A DNA stretch of 64,000 nucleotides, from positions 124,001 to 188,000 of the forward strand of contig CAYPHY010000001.1 in NCBI GenBank assembly GCA_964410625.1, written 5' to 3'. The translations under genes and the position numbers were made by a program. Numbering within the stretch: the stretch's first letter is position 1; every line of letters begins with the position of its first letter. Source of the DNA: CAYPHY01 sp964410625 (GTDB lineage: Bacteria; Chloroflexota; Anaerolineae; Promineifilales; Promineifilaceae). The notes under the pieces are model-generated. The model was not told the origin of the DNA. It did no database searches and saw only the letters and a program-made list of their open reading frames with translations. Shown here one piece after another: positions 33,526-42,141 of this stretch.

Positions 33526-34794
33526 TCAATCGCCAATCTCTAATCTCCCAATCTCCAGTCTCTCATTTGTGAGGTTACTGTGTCGCAACGCCGCGCTGGA
33601 GAGCGCGTAGACGGCCGTCCCCAAATAGACCAGACCACCAACAACATAAATCCAGCGGATCGGCAGTTGGTCGGCCAGCCAGGCGAAGAAGAGCGTGGAG
33701 AGCATCAGCATCAGGTTCATAAACATGCTACGGAAGGCGTAGATGCGGCCGAGGACGGCCGAATCCACGCTAACTTGCAGTAACGAATCTTGGGCAACAT
33801 CACGCAATGCAAAGGGTGGGCCAAAGATAAAAGTAACCACGTGGGCAAAAAGGAGGGTGGGGCTAACGGCGTAGACCAGGGTTAGCAATCCACCGAGCAG
33901 GGCATTGCCGATAATGAACCAGCCGGGGTAACGGGTCAGATGGCGCAGAAAAATGGTGATGGCGGCAATCCCGACGAGTTGGCCGGCGTAATAAAGCCCT
34001 ATCTGCAAACTCCAATCGTTGGCATTGCCACCCAATGCTCGGCCGACAAAGATCAGCATCAGGGCGGGCATCCAGATACCATGGCCGATATGCTCCAGCC
34101 CTTCCATCATTACCAGAGCGCGGGCGAGTTTATGGCGGCGCAAGTATGCAATACCTTCACGAATCGTCTGCCCTAGCGAAAGTGTCTCCTCCTGGTCGGC
34201 GGCCGTCCGCACGCGCTTCTCCAGTCGAATGAAGGCAACGAGAATGGCGGCGAGCACAAACAGCGACGCGGAAAGCCAGATGAAGGTCTGGAAGCTAATC
34301 AACAAGATGAACACGCCTCCGGCCAGGTAGCCGAGCGCATGGTATAGCGGGTTCGAGCCGACGATCAGGCTGTTGGCGGCGACCAGTTGCTGCGACGTGA
34401 CCAGGCTGGGGATGATCGCCGAGCGTGCCGGTTGATATAAGGTCATGGCGATGGACAGGGTGGCAACCACAGCGTACAGCACCCACACCGGCAACGGCTC
34501 GTCGGGTCGAACAATGAACAACAGCGAAAAGACGAGCAAGGCACGGCCGACATCGGCGACGATCATTACCGTCCGGCGGGGGTAGCGGTCTACCAGCGCA
34601 CCGGCCACCGGCCCCAGTAGGAAGTAGGGCAGGGTGGCGGCGACGGTGACGGCGGCCGTTTGCAGGGCTGAGCCGGTCGCCTGATAGATAACGACCATCA
34701 CTCCCATGTCAAAGAGGATCATCGCCATGCCGCTGATCAGCTGCCCCAGCCAGAGGCGGGTGAAGTTGGGGGCGTGGAGTAGTAAATGGCGCAT
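33526..34794 (-). CDS. MFS transporter
   Basis: A 422-residue protein with 12 hydrophobic helices. Motif A appears as GALVDRYPRRTVM between helices 2 and 3, and the opening FTRLWLGQLISGMAMILFDMG is typical of the MFS_3 type exporters. Substrate is unknown; it may export a pathway product or drug. The last 20 residues (ERLEIGRLEIGD) are encoded by the family D repeat that also supplies the stop codon. It has no visible Shine-Dalgarno before ATG 34794. Confidence 0.9.
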   Translation of the reverse strand: MRHLLLHAPNFTRLWLGQLISGMAMILFDMGVMVVIYQATGSALQTAAVTVAATLPYFLLGPVAGALVDRYPRRTVMIVADVGRALLVFSLLFIVRPDEPLPVWVLYAVVATLSIAMTLYQPARSAIIPSLVTSQQLVAANSLIVGSNPLYHALGYLAGGVFILLISFQTFIWLSASLFVLAAILVAFIRLEKRVRTAADQEETLSLGQTIREGIAYLRRHKLARALVMMEGLEHIGHGIWMPALMLIFVGRALGGNANDWSLQIGLYYAGQLVGIAAITIFLRHLTRYPGWFIIGNALLGGLLTLVYAVSPTLLFAHVVTFIFGPPFALRDVAQDSLLQVSVDSAVLGRIYAFRSMFMNLMLMLSTLFFAWLADQLPIRWIYVVGGLVYLGTAVYALSSAALRHSNLTNERLEIGRLEIGD

Positions 34795-34804
34795 GGGGAA
34801 GAAA

Positions 34805-34878
34805 GAGAATTAGAGATTGGAGATTGAGAGACTAGGAGACTAGGAGATTCTCCCCTGCTCCTCTGCCCCTCTGCTTCC
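34805..34878. repeat. Repeat D and J array
   Basis: The 87-bp spacer between the MFS start and the end of the acyl-CoA dehydrogenase gene consists of family D words (agagattggagattgagagact, written in part) followed by family J words (cccctgctcctctgcccctc). Confidence 0.7.
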
Positions 34879-34881
34879 TTC

Positions 34882-36060
34882 CTACTCTAAGAGCGCCTCC
34901 ACACCGCGCTTATACAAACTATAGGCGATGATGATGCGCTGGATTTCGGAGGAGCCTTCCCAGATGCGTTCGACGCGCAGTTCGCGGAAGTAGCGTTCGG
35001 CGACGTTTTCGCGCATATAGCCACGGCCGCCAAAAATTTGCACGGCGCGGTCAGCCACGCGAAAGGCCATTTCCGAGGCATAGAGCTTGGCCATGGAGGC
35101 TTTGGCGTGGACGCGCTTGCCCTCTTCGTCGGTTTGGGCTTCGTCGGCCGCTTGTGCGGTGGCAAAGGTCATCAACCGCGCTGCCCACAGTTCGGTCAGC
35201 GAGTCGGCCAGCATTTGCTGGATCATCTGGTATTCGGAAATGGGTTGGCCGAATTGGACGCGCTCTTGAGCAAAGGCGGAGGCTTCTTCGATCAGACGCT
35301 GCGCCGCACCACAGCAACGGGCAGCGATCATCACCCGTTCGTGGAGAAACCACTCCTTGCTGATCCCCAGCCCTTGCCCCACTTCGCCAAAGCGGTTGGC
35401 GTCTGGCACGCGCACATTGCGGAAGCAGTAGCGCGGGTGGCCGTCAATGATGTGGTGGGTGTACTTTGGATGGGCGAGTACTTCTACGCCAGGGGAGTCG
35501 AGATCAATCATAAAGAGGGTGTTGCCGTCGCCGATCTCCGGGCCGGTGGCGGCTTGCAAGACGACAAAATCGGCCACATCGCCAGAGGTGACGTGCCACT
35601 TTTCGCCGTTAATGATCCAATCGTCGCCATCACGCACGGCCGTTGTTTCCAGCTTGCTGGCGTCGGAACCGGCATTGGGTTCGGTGACGGCATAACAGGC
35701 GGTGCGTTGGCCTTCGGCCGCCGGGCGGACATAGCGCTCTACTTGCTCTGCTGATGCGTGCTTCAGGACAATGGCCGGCGCCCAGACGATCCAGCCGAGG
35801 GCATTGGTGGCCTTGCCGATCTCTTCGTTGATCACCACTTGCGCTTCCCAGCTATATTCGGTGCCGCCAACGGAACGGGGCAAGCTGCTGGCGTGGATGC
35901 CAAGCGGCCGTACCTTTTCTTGCAATTCAGCTCGTTTCTCCGGCGCAAGATAGCCATCCGCCAGCTCGACTTCTACTTCCAAGGGGATCAGTTCCGTCTG
36001 GACGAATTGCCGCACCTTTTGTTGTAATGCCTTTAGTTCTGGCGATAGTCTAAAGTCCAT
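34882..36060 (-). CDS. Acyl-CoA dehydrogenase
   Basis: The 392-residue flavoenzyme shows the family marks CYAVTEPNAGSDASKLETTA, GEKWHVTSGDVADF, FGGRGYMRENVAERYFRELR and WEGSSEIQRIIIA; the Glu of WEG is in the position of the catalytic base. It would insert the first double bond in an acyl-CoA and pass electrons to ETF. Its neighbour is an ADP-forming acyl-CoA synthetase, so a two-step activation/oxidation of an organic acid (for instance a betaine-type acid) is plausible. GAGGAA precedes the ATG. Confidence 0.92.
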   Translation of the reverse strand: MDFRLSPELKALQQKVRQFVQTELIPLEVEVELADGYLAPEKRAELQEKVRPLGIHASSLPRSVGGTEYSWEAQVVINEEIGKATNALGWIVWAPAIVLKHASAEQVERYVRPAAEGQRTACYAVTEPNAGSDASKLETTAVRDGDDWIINGEKWHVTSGDVADFVVLQAATGPEIGDGNTLFMIDLDSPGVEVLAHPKYTHHIIDGHPRYCFRNVRVPDANRFGEVGQGLGISKEWFLHERVMIAARCCGAAQRLIEEASAFAQERVQFGQPISEYQMIQQMLADSLTELWAARLMTFATAQAADEAQTDEEGKRVHAKASMAKLYASEMAFRVADRAVQIFGGRGYMRENVAERYFRELRVERIWEGSSEIQRIIIAYSLYKRGVEALLE

Positions 36061-36067
36061 GAATTCC

Positions 36068-36262
36068 TCAATGGTTACAATGTTACGCGGATGACGCGGA
36101 TTGAACGCAGATTTACGCGGATTTTTGGGTGGTTACAGATGACTACAGCGGATAGAGAAATAAACGGATAAATATGCAGTCCATCCGTTTATTTCTTTAT
36201 CCGTTGTAGTCTCTCAGTCTCGCAGTCTCTTAATCTCTAATCTCCAATCTCTAATCTCCAAC
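36068..36262. repeat. Repeat array A + B + D
   Basis: Family A (36068-36124), a family B hairpin (36138-36212, aaataaacggat / atccgtttattt, outer ctacagcggat / atccgttgtag) and a family D tract (36212-36262) follow each other without other sequence. The D tract supplies the stop codon (GGA GAT TAG) of the acyl-CoA synthetase gene at 36251-36253. Confidence 0.8.
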
Positions 36263-38317
36263 AACCAAAGCATCAACCACGACGACCCCATCCGTTTTGG
36301 CGATGAGGGGATTGATGTCAATCTCCTGGATTTGGTTGGCGTGATCGGCCGCTAACTTTGCCAGGCGCAAGGCTGCATCCACAACTGCCTCCAGGTCTAC
36401 GGGCGGCCGACCCCGCGCACCGAGCAGGAGGGGCGTGCTGCGTAAGGAGAGCAGGGCTTGTTTGACGGCCGTGGCCGTGGTCGGCAGCAGTAGCAGCTTT
36501 GTATCATTCAGTACTTCCGCCCAAATCCCGCCCATACCGGCGAGCAACAACAAGCCAAATTGGGCGTCGTTGACAATGCCCAGGATCAACTCTACGCCGT
36601 CGCCTGACACCATTTCCTGTACCAGCACCCGCGAACCAAGCCGGTTAGATAGATCGTGGTAGGCGGCCGTCAATTGTTCCGGCGTAGTCAGGTTGAGGCA
36701 AATCCCGGTCACTTCACTCTTATGCAGCAAGCCGGGTGCGGCCGTCTTCAGGACAACAGGATAACCGATTTGTTCGGCGGCGAGTATGGCTTCGTCCAAT
36801 GAATTGGCAATAGTTTCGGCCGTAACCGGTATCCCATACCCCGCCAGAAACCGCTTGCTATCAAACTCATCCAATTGACCATTAACAATTGACAATTCAC
36901 AATTGACAATATCCCCTTCGCCCCCCTGCTCCTCCGCTCCCCTGCTCCTCTGCTCCTCCGCATATGACAGTAAATGCCCCACCGCCCGAATCCCCGTCTC
37001 CACACCTAATAGGACAGGGATGCCAGCGTCGCGCAGTTGGGCGAGCTGGTCTTCTCCGGCGGCGGCGGTGACGTTGGCGAGGAAGGCGAGCGGTTTGGTG
37101 AAACGGCCGCGAATGGGCAGGATAATATCGGGATAGGTTGGCGGTATGGTGGAGCCGCGCATCAGGTCAACAGCAAAGAGCGTTAGCCCGACGTTAGGGT
37201 CGGCATCTAGCGCGAGGGCGCAGCTTTCGTAAATATCGGTCACATCATTGCCCGTTCCCCAGGCATCTACCGGATTTTCGGGTTCCAGACCGGGTTCCAA
37301 GACGGCCGCCAATGCCGCTTTAGTGCTGTCTTGTAGTTCGGCGAACTGAACACCGTTGGCCTCGGCCAGGTCTACCAGCAACGCCCGTTCGCCGCCGGAG
37401 TCGTGGATAGCGGCGAGGAAGCGGGTCGGCGGCCGGTAGCCGGTGCTGAACAACTCCAGGGTATCCATCATCTCATCGGGGGATTGCACACGCCGGACGC
37501 CATAATGGGCGAAGAGCGCATCATAGACGGCGTCGGAACCGGCCAATGCGCCGCTGTGGGCCTGGGCCAGCCGCGCCCCGCGTTCGCTGCGGCCGACTTT
37601 CAGGGCAATGATCGGGATGTCGCGCTCGGCGGCCGTTTGCAAGGCCAGGCGAAAACGCTGAGGGTCGCGCACCGTTTCCAGGAAGAGGCCGATCACCCGC
37701 GTTTGTGGATCATCCAGGGCAAAGCAGATGTAGTCGGCCATCGTCGTCACCATTTCGTTGCCGGAGGAAATGGCGTAGTTGAAGGTAAGCTGGCGGTTGT
37801 TCTGGATCACCGATTCCCAAATGGAACCGCTGTGGCTGATCAGCGTCACATGACCGGCGGGGGCGTCCAACACAGGATAGCCGGAGATGGGCAGGCGGGA
37901 GGTGAAACTGATGAACCCCATGCAGTTGGGGCCGCAAACGGCGATGTTGTGGTCGAGTGCAACGGCCGCTACGCTTTCTTGCAGGGTGCGGCCGTTTTCT
38001 CCCTCTCCATAGGCATTGGCGAAGATGACGGCCGAGGGAATCCCACAAGCGGCGACATCGTGCATGGCCGCCAACAGACGCTCATTGGGAACGGCCAACA
38101 AGGCACAATCTGGTCGTTCCGGCAGGGCGTGGAGCGATGGGTAGCAGGGGCGGCCGTCGTCAAGTGTCTCATAGCGTGGGTTCACGCCGTAGACCGTTCC
38201 CTGATAACCAAAGGCCCGTAAATTGTGGTAAAGCTGCCCGCCAAAGCGTCCGGGGCGACTGATCCCAACAATCGCCACCGACCGGGCGTTGAGCATGGCG
38301 GAGAGGGAGGGGATCAT
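36251..38317 (-). CDS. ADP-forming acyl-CoA synthetase (single-chain, CoA-ligase plus ATP-grasp)
   Basis: The 688-residue protein joins a CoA-binding/ligase half (SVAIVGISRPGRFGGQLYHNL, AVCGPNCMGFISF, LISHSGSIWESVI) to a C-terminal ATP-grasp half (YPVVLKTAAPGLLHKSEVTG, RVLVQEMVSGDGVELILGI, DINPLIAKTDGVVVVDALV). The phosphohistidine region of the ligase half is kept. Between them, residues about 453-482 (AEEQRSRGAEEQGGEGDIVN and on) are encoded by dispersed repeats J and K inserted in frame. The reaction would be acid + CoA + ATP to acyl-CoA + ADP + Pi. It is adjacent to the acyl-CoA dehydrogenase. Confidence 0.9.
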   Translation of the reverse strand: MIPSLSAMLNARSVAIVGISRPGRFGGQLYHNLRAFGYQGTVYGVNPRYETLDDGRPCYPSLHALPERPDCALLAVPNERLLAAMHDVAACGIPSAVIFANAYGEGENGRTLQESVAAVALDHNIAVCGPNCMGFISFTSRLPISGYPVLDAPAGHVTLISHSGSIWESVIQNNRQLTFNYAISSGNEMVTTMADYICFALDDPQTRVIGLFLETVRDPQRFRLALQTAAERDIPIIALKVGRSERGARLAQAHSGALAGSDAVYDALFAHYGVRRVQSPDEMMDTLELFSTGYRPPTRFLAAIHDSGGERALLVDLAEANGVQFAELQDSTKAALAAVLEPGLEPENPVDAWGTGNDVTDIYESCALALDADPNVGLTLFAVDLMRGSTIPPTYPDIILPIRGRFTKPLAFLANVTAAAGEDQLAQLRDAGIPVLLGVETGIRAVGHLLSYAEEQRSRGAEEQGGEGDIVNCELSIVNGQLDEFDSKRFLAGYGIPVTAETIANSLDEAILAAEQIGYPVVLKTAAPGLLHKSEVTGICLNLTTPEQLTAAYHDLSNRLGSRVLVQEMVSGDGVELILGIVNDAQFGLLLLAGMGGIWAEVLNDTKLLLLPTTATAVKQALLSLRSTPLLLGARGRPPVDLEAVVDAALRLAKLAADHANQIQEIDINPLIAKTDGVVVVDALVVGD
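36871..36961. repeat. Repeats K and J inserted in frame in the acyl-CoA synthetase gene
   Basis: Bases 36871-36910 are family K words (caattgaccattaacaattg and on) and 36911-36961 are family J words (ccccctgctcctccgctccc). Both also occur between genes (K at 40112-40158; J at 30899, 31398, 34850, 49191). Here they add about 30 codons to a linker. Confidence 0.85.
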
Positions 38318-38318
38318 A

Positions 38319-38435
38319 GGGAGATTGGAGAATTGGAGATTAGGGATTGGAGACTAGGAGACTGGGAGACTGTTGGCGGTTTACCGATTACTGATCACCG
38401 CGTACTGTCTACTGCCTACTGCTCGCTTTCCACTC
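38319..38435. repeat. Repeat D and F array
   Basis: Family D words stand directly before the acyl-CoA synthetase ATG and are followed by family F words (accgattactgatcaccg, gtactgtctactgcctactg). No other content. Confidence 0.7.
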
Positions 38436-39755
38436 TCATCCGCCCCACCCCGCATCCAACGCCTCGCGGACGGATTCGTGTAAGGCTTTGGCGGTGATGG
38501 AGATGTCGTCATCGGAGAGGGCTTCACACATGAACCAGGGTTCGCGCGATTCCGGCTCCGGCATCACGCCACGCTCGATCAGCCCGGCGGCCACCGCATC
38601 GTAGAAGGAGTGGTCGCTATGTTTCCAGTCGCGGAATTCGCGGGGGGCTTCTTCGGAGAACCAGATGTTGAACAGGCTGGGGTGGCCGGAAATGACATAG
38701 GGAATGCCGAAGGGGTCGAGGACTTCGCGGATGGCGTCTTGGAGCTTGCGGCCGTTGTTGGCGACTGTCTCCAGCGCATCGGTGTTCATCATAATGTCGA
38801 GTGTCGCATTGGCGGCAGCCATGCTCATCCGGTTGCCGCAAAATGTGCCGCCATGGGAAACACCGTGGCCGATTTGCTCCATTATATCCCGCTTACCGCC
38901 AAAGGCAGCCACCGGATAGCCATTGCCCAATGCCTTAGCATAGGTGACGAGGTCGGCCTCGACATCAAACACCTCTTGCGCCCCGCCCTTGCCCAGGCGA
39001 AAGCCGGTCTTGACCTCGTCCATGATCATCACAATGCCGTTTTCGTCACACAGGCGGCGGATGGTGTGCAGCCAGCCGTCTTTGGGCATAATCCCGCCAC
39101 AGTTGCCCAATAGCGGTTCGACGATAATCGCAGCTACTTCGTGCCAGGTTTGCTCAACGACAGCTTCCAGCACTTCCGCATCGTTGAAGGGAAGCATGAT
39201 CACCAGTTCGCGGAATTTATCGGGAATGCCGGAGCTAATGGGGTAAATGACGGGGCTGTGGCGACTGCTCGACCAATAATCTATGCCGATATTGGCGGCG
39301 AACATCACGTTGTCGTTGAGGCCGTGATATTGACCCTCAAACATGATGATCTTCTCGCGGCGGGTGTAGGCTCGCGCCAGGCGAGTGGCGTGCATCACCG
39401 CTTCGGTGCCGGAGTTGGCGAAGCGCACCATCTCCACGCCGGGGCACATGGCGACGATTTTTTGGGCGGCCTCGTACTCTTCGGGGATGCTCATGGAGAA
39501 GGTGGTCCCGTGGCGGATGGCTTCGGAAACGGCCGTGTCCACCCGCTCATCGGCATGGCCCAAAATCACCGGCCCGTAACCCAGCCGGTAATCAATATAA
39601 CGATTACCATCTACATCCCAAATGTGTGCTCCCTTTCCCCGGTTGATGTAGCGAGTACTCTCGTCTCCCCAATAGCGGAAGTTTGAAGTGACGCCTAATG
39701 GCAAAACGGTAGATGCTTTTGCAAACTGTTCATGAGATTTGTTTAGTACCAACAT
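38436..39755 (-). CDS. Class III aminotransferase (glutamate-1-semialdehyde aminomutase-like)
   Basis: The 439-residue PLP enzyme has GKGAHIWDVDGNRYIDYRLGYG, RFANSGTEAVMHATRLARAY, the cofactor Asp segment IVMIMDEVKTGFRLGKGG and the Schiff-base Lys in TYAKALGNGYPVAAFGG. It resembles GSA aminomutase and omega-aminotransferases; the setting in a catabolic cluster, with no haem genes, favours a transaminase for an amino acid or polyamine. The frame is open 23 codons upstream but that part is repeat sequence; ATG 39755 is chosen. It is divergent from the Lrp gene, which probably controls it. Confidence 0.88.
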   Translation of the reverse strand: MLVLNKSHEQFAKASTVLPLGVTSNFRYWGDESTRYINRGKGAHIWDVDGNRYIDYRLGYGPVILGHADERVDTAVSEAIRHGTTFSMSIPEEYEAAQKIVAMCPGVEMVRFANSGTEAVMHATRLARAYTRREKIIMFEGQYHGLNDNVMFAANIGIDYWSSSRHSPVIYPISSGIPDKFRELVIMLPFNDAEVLEAVVEQTWHEVAAIIVEPLLGNCGGIMPKDGWLHTIRRLCDENGIVMIMDEVKTGFRLGKGGAQEVFDVEADLVTYAKALGNGYPVAAFGGKRDIMEQIGHGVSHGGTFCGNRMSMAAANATLDIMMNTDALETVANNGRKLQDAIREVLDPFGIPYVISGHPSLFNIWFSEEAPREFRDWKHSDHSFYDAVAAGLIERGVMPEPESREPWFMCEALSDDDISITAKALHESVREALDAGWGG

Positions 39756-40169
39756 ACATTGAATTTGCCTCCCGTTGGGACAGTAATCAGTAGGCAGTAA
39801 GCTGTAAACGGCATATCCATACACTGCCGACTGCCAACTATTTACTGACTACTTCTTTTGATGCTATTGACATATGAACACTTGATGGTTGTGCCCTGCC
39901 CAGACAGTGTAACATCAACCTATATGTTGTGTCAACAGGAAACTTGACAAATATTTGTTGATTTGATACTGTTTTACCGTATTTACTGTTGATTGAACAA
40001 AATCTGTGTTTTTCTCTGTGGAAAACGGAGTGAAAGCTGTGGATAACTTGGGTTTGTGTGTGGATATCGTGTGGCAGGTGGCTGGTTGCAAGTGGCAAGT
40101 GGCAGGTAGCAGCTATCCGTTCACCATTCATAATTCACTATTCACCATTCACAATTCACGGAGGTTGCT
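39756..40169. promoter_or_regulatory. Divergent regulatory region between aminotransferase and Lrp genes
   Basis: Repeat F words fill 39780-39850 and repeat K words 40112-40158. The AT-rich middle is probably the control region: TTGACA at 39944-39949 and TACTGT at 39967-39972 (17-nt spacing) suit a rightward promoter. TTGACA on the minus strand (39935-39930) with TTACAC 17 nt on suits a leftward one. The two -35 boxes lie back to back, a natural site for Lrp control. Confidence 0.45.
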
Positions 40170-40628
40170 ATCGCTAGGAACGAGTTAGCTGACGAAATTG
40201 ATAAGGCGATTATTTACAGCCTGCAAAAGGACGGCCGTCGCTCCTATGCGACGATTGCTGAAGAGTTAGGGCTTTCGCCATCGGCCGTGCAACAACGCGC
40301 CCAGCGGCTGATGGAGCGTGGCGTGCTGAAGATTCGCGCTGTCACCAATCCCTTTTTGATGGGTGTTCCGGTGCTTGCTTCGATCAACCTGGAAGTGGAC
40401 GGCGGCGTGATCCGCGAGGTGGCTGCGAATTTGGCAAAGTTAGAGGAAGTGAATTATGTGGTTATATGTGCTGGTTCTTATGACATCCAGATCGAAGTCA
40501 TCTGTCGCGACAACTCCCATCTATTGGACGTTATCACCGAGGTTTCAAAGATTCATGGCGTTCGTTCGACAGAGACGTTTGTCTATCTGGAGATCGTGAA
40601 GAACACTTATCAGTATGGAATACCGTGA
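40170..40628 (+). CDS. Lrp/AsnC-family transcriptional regulator, start codon apparently ATC
   Basis: Read from 40170, the 152-residue product is a full Lrp protein: HTH region ELADEIDKAIIYSLQKDGRR, SYATIAEELGLSPSAVQQRAQRLMERGVL, and the RAM effector domain (VPVLASINLEVDGG, YVVICAGSYDIQIEV, VRSTETFVYLEI). The frame has no ATG, GTG or TTG between the upstream stop (40131) and GTG 40287, which lies inside the HTH. GGAGG at 40160-40164 stands 5 nt before ATC 40170, where an ATG would be expected. Either ATC is used, or the start is mutated or a sequencing error. It probably senses an amino acid or amine and controls neighbouring genes. Confidence 0.8.
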   Translation: MARNELADEIDKAIIYSLQKDGRRSYATIAEELGLSPSAVQQRAQRLMERGVLKIRAVTNPFLMGVPVLASINLEVDGGVIREVAANLAKLEEVNYVVICAGSYDIQIEVICRDNSHLLDVITEVSKIHGVRSTETFVYLEIVKNTYQYGIP

Positions 40629-40790
40629 AGAAGAGATTGGAGATTAGAGATTGGGAGACTGGGAGACTACAACAGATATTGAAACAAGCAGATGGGATGT
40701 TTACTTAACCGTTTATTTCTTCCTCCGTTGTAGTGTCTTAAAATCCGCGTCAATCTGCGTTTATCCGCGTTATCAGCGTAACCATTTATA
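40629..40790. repeat. Repeat array D + B + A
   Basis: Family D (40635-40668), a decayed family B hairpin (ctacaacagatattgaaa ... tccgttgtag, 40668-40735) and family A (40739-40788) follow one another between the Lrp gene and the DmdA-like gene. Confidence 0.75.
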
Positions 40791-40805
40791 CAGGAGAGAA
40801 AGTTA

Positions 40806-41984
40806 ATGCAAGCGAATGAACCCACCCAATTTTGGTTCGGCCCCTGGTATCGCCGCTCGCCTTTTTTTAAGGCGGTGCAAAAGGCGGGTTGCCTGGGATT
40901 TGATGTATACAACCATATGCTGTTGCCTGCCGGTTATGCCGGGATGGAAGATGAGTATGCCCAGTTGACCAACCACGTCGCCGTGTGGGATGTCTCGGTT
41001 GAACGGCAGGTGGAGATCACTGGACCGGACGCCTTTGACTTCACCAATATGCTGACGCCGCGCGACCTGACCAAGTGTGATGTGTGGCAGTGTAAGTATG
41101 TGGTGATCACCGACCAGAATGGGGGTATTATCAATGACCCAGTGCTGGCGCGGGTGGGCGAGAACCATTTTTGGCTGGCCGCGGCCGATAGCGACCTGCT
41201 GCTGTGGGCTAAGGGTGTGGCGGTCAATTCCGGGATGAATGTTGAAATCCGCGAACCGGATGTCTCGCCGATGCAGGTGCAGGGGCCAAAGTCGAAAGAT
41301 GTCATCCAGGCGCTCTTTGGCGATGAGGTGTTGAAACTGAAGTATTACGACTGTATGCCGGCCGAATTGAACGGCATTCCCGTCGTCATCACCCGCACCG
41401 GTTGGACAGGTGAAGTCGGTTATGAGATTTATCTTTGCGATGGAAGCCGCGGGGAGGAGCTGTGGGATTGTGTGATGGAAGCGGGTGCGCCTTACCACAT
41501 CGCCCCAACCGCCCCCTCCGACATTCGCCGCATTGAGGCGGGCATCCTCAACTATGGTTCAGATATGACGCTGGACAATAACCCGTATGAGGTGGGGTTG
41601 GGTTGGCTGGTGGATTTGGATCAGGAAGCGGACTTCATCGGCAAGGAGGCGTTGAAGCGGATCAAGGCAGAGGGAGTGAAGCGCAAGCTGGTCGGCGTGG
41701 AGCTACAGGGCGAACCGTTGCCGGGTTGGCCGGAGGAGTTTTGGCCGGTGTATGAACATAGTTCATCTGAACATCGTTCATCTGAGAATGGGTCACAGGT
41801 GGGGCATATGACGGCGGCCGTTTACTCGCCTGGCCTGGAGAAGAGTATCGGCTATGCTAATGTGCCGGTTGAGTTGGCCGGGTTGGGCACGTCGCTGAAG
41901 GTGGACACGCCGTGGGGCCAACGTCAGGCGACCGTCGTCCGTAAGCCTTTTGTCGATCCGAAGAAGGATATTCCGAAGAGTTAA
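40806..41984 (+). CDS. GcvT-family protein resembling DMSP demethylase (DmdA)
   Basis: The 392-residue protein follows the DmdA pattern closely from memory: GFDVYNHMLLPAGYAGMEDEY, NHVAVWDVSVERQVEITGPD, LTPRDLTKC, VQGPKSKDVI, RTGWTGEVGYEIYL and the IERIE-like RRIEAGILNYGSDMTLDNNP. DmdA moves a methyl group from dimethylsulfoniopropionate to tetrahydrofolate. With a carnitine-to-betaine operon and betaine-type ABC transporter next to it, a methylated amine such as glycine betaine is as likely a substrate. A 15-bp tandem (gaacatagttcatct and a variant) near 41753-41785 adds HSSSEHRSSE to a linker. AGGAG precedes the ATG by about 9 nt. Confidence 0.85.
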   Translation: MQANEPTQFWFGPWYRRSPFFKAVQKAGCLGFDVYNHMLLPAGYAGMEDEYAQLTNHVAVWDVSVERQVEITGPDAFDFTNMLTPRDLTKCDVWQCKYVVITDQNGGIINDPVLARVGENHFWLAAADSDLLLWAKGVAVNSGMNVEIREPDVSPMQVQGPKSKDVIQALFGDEVLKLKYYDCMPAELNGIPVVITRTGWTGEVGYEIYLCDGSRGEELWDCVMEAGAPYHIAPTAPSDIRRIEAGILNYGSDMTLDNNPYEVGLGWLVDLDQEADFIGKEALKRIKAEGVKRKLVGVELQGEPLPGWPEEFWPVYEHSSSEHRSSENGSQVGHMTAAVYSPGLEKSIGYANVPVELAGLGTSLKVDTPWGQRQATVVRKPFVDPKKDIPKS

Positions 41985-41995
41985 GCAGGCTAGCA

Positions 41996-42100
41996 TTTTT
42001 CGACACGAATTTCACGAATGACACGAATAATTGAAACCGGGTTTCTTCGCTTGCTAGATGAAACGGCCTACTGCTATAGAAACCCGGTTTCTAAAGTTTC
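41996..42100. repeat. Repeats C and G
   Basis: A half family C arm (cgacacgaatttcacgaatg, 41999-42030) is followed by two family G hairpins (gaaaccgggtttctt at 42032 and agaaacccggtttct near 42078). Confidence 0.65.
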
Positions 42101-42141
42101 AGCCGTTCCGGAGGCCGCTATCAATAAGGAATGATGCCCCT

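Noticed and set aside
38436..39755. Class III aminotransferase as haem-pathway HemL
   Set aside because: No other tetrapyrrole gene nearby and a catabolic setting with an Lrp regulator; the family resemblance alone does not prove HemL.
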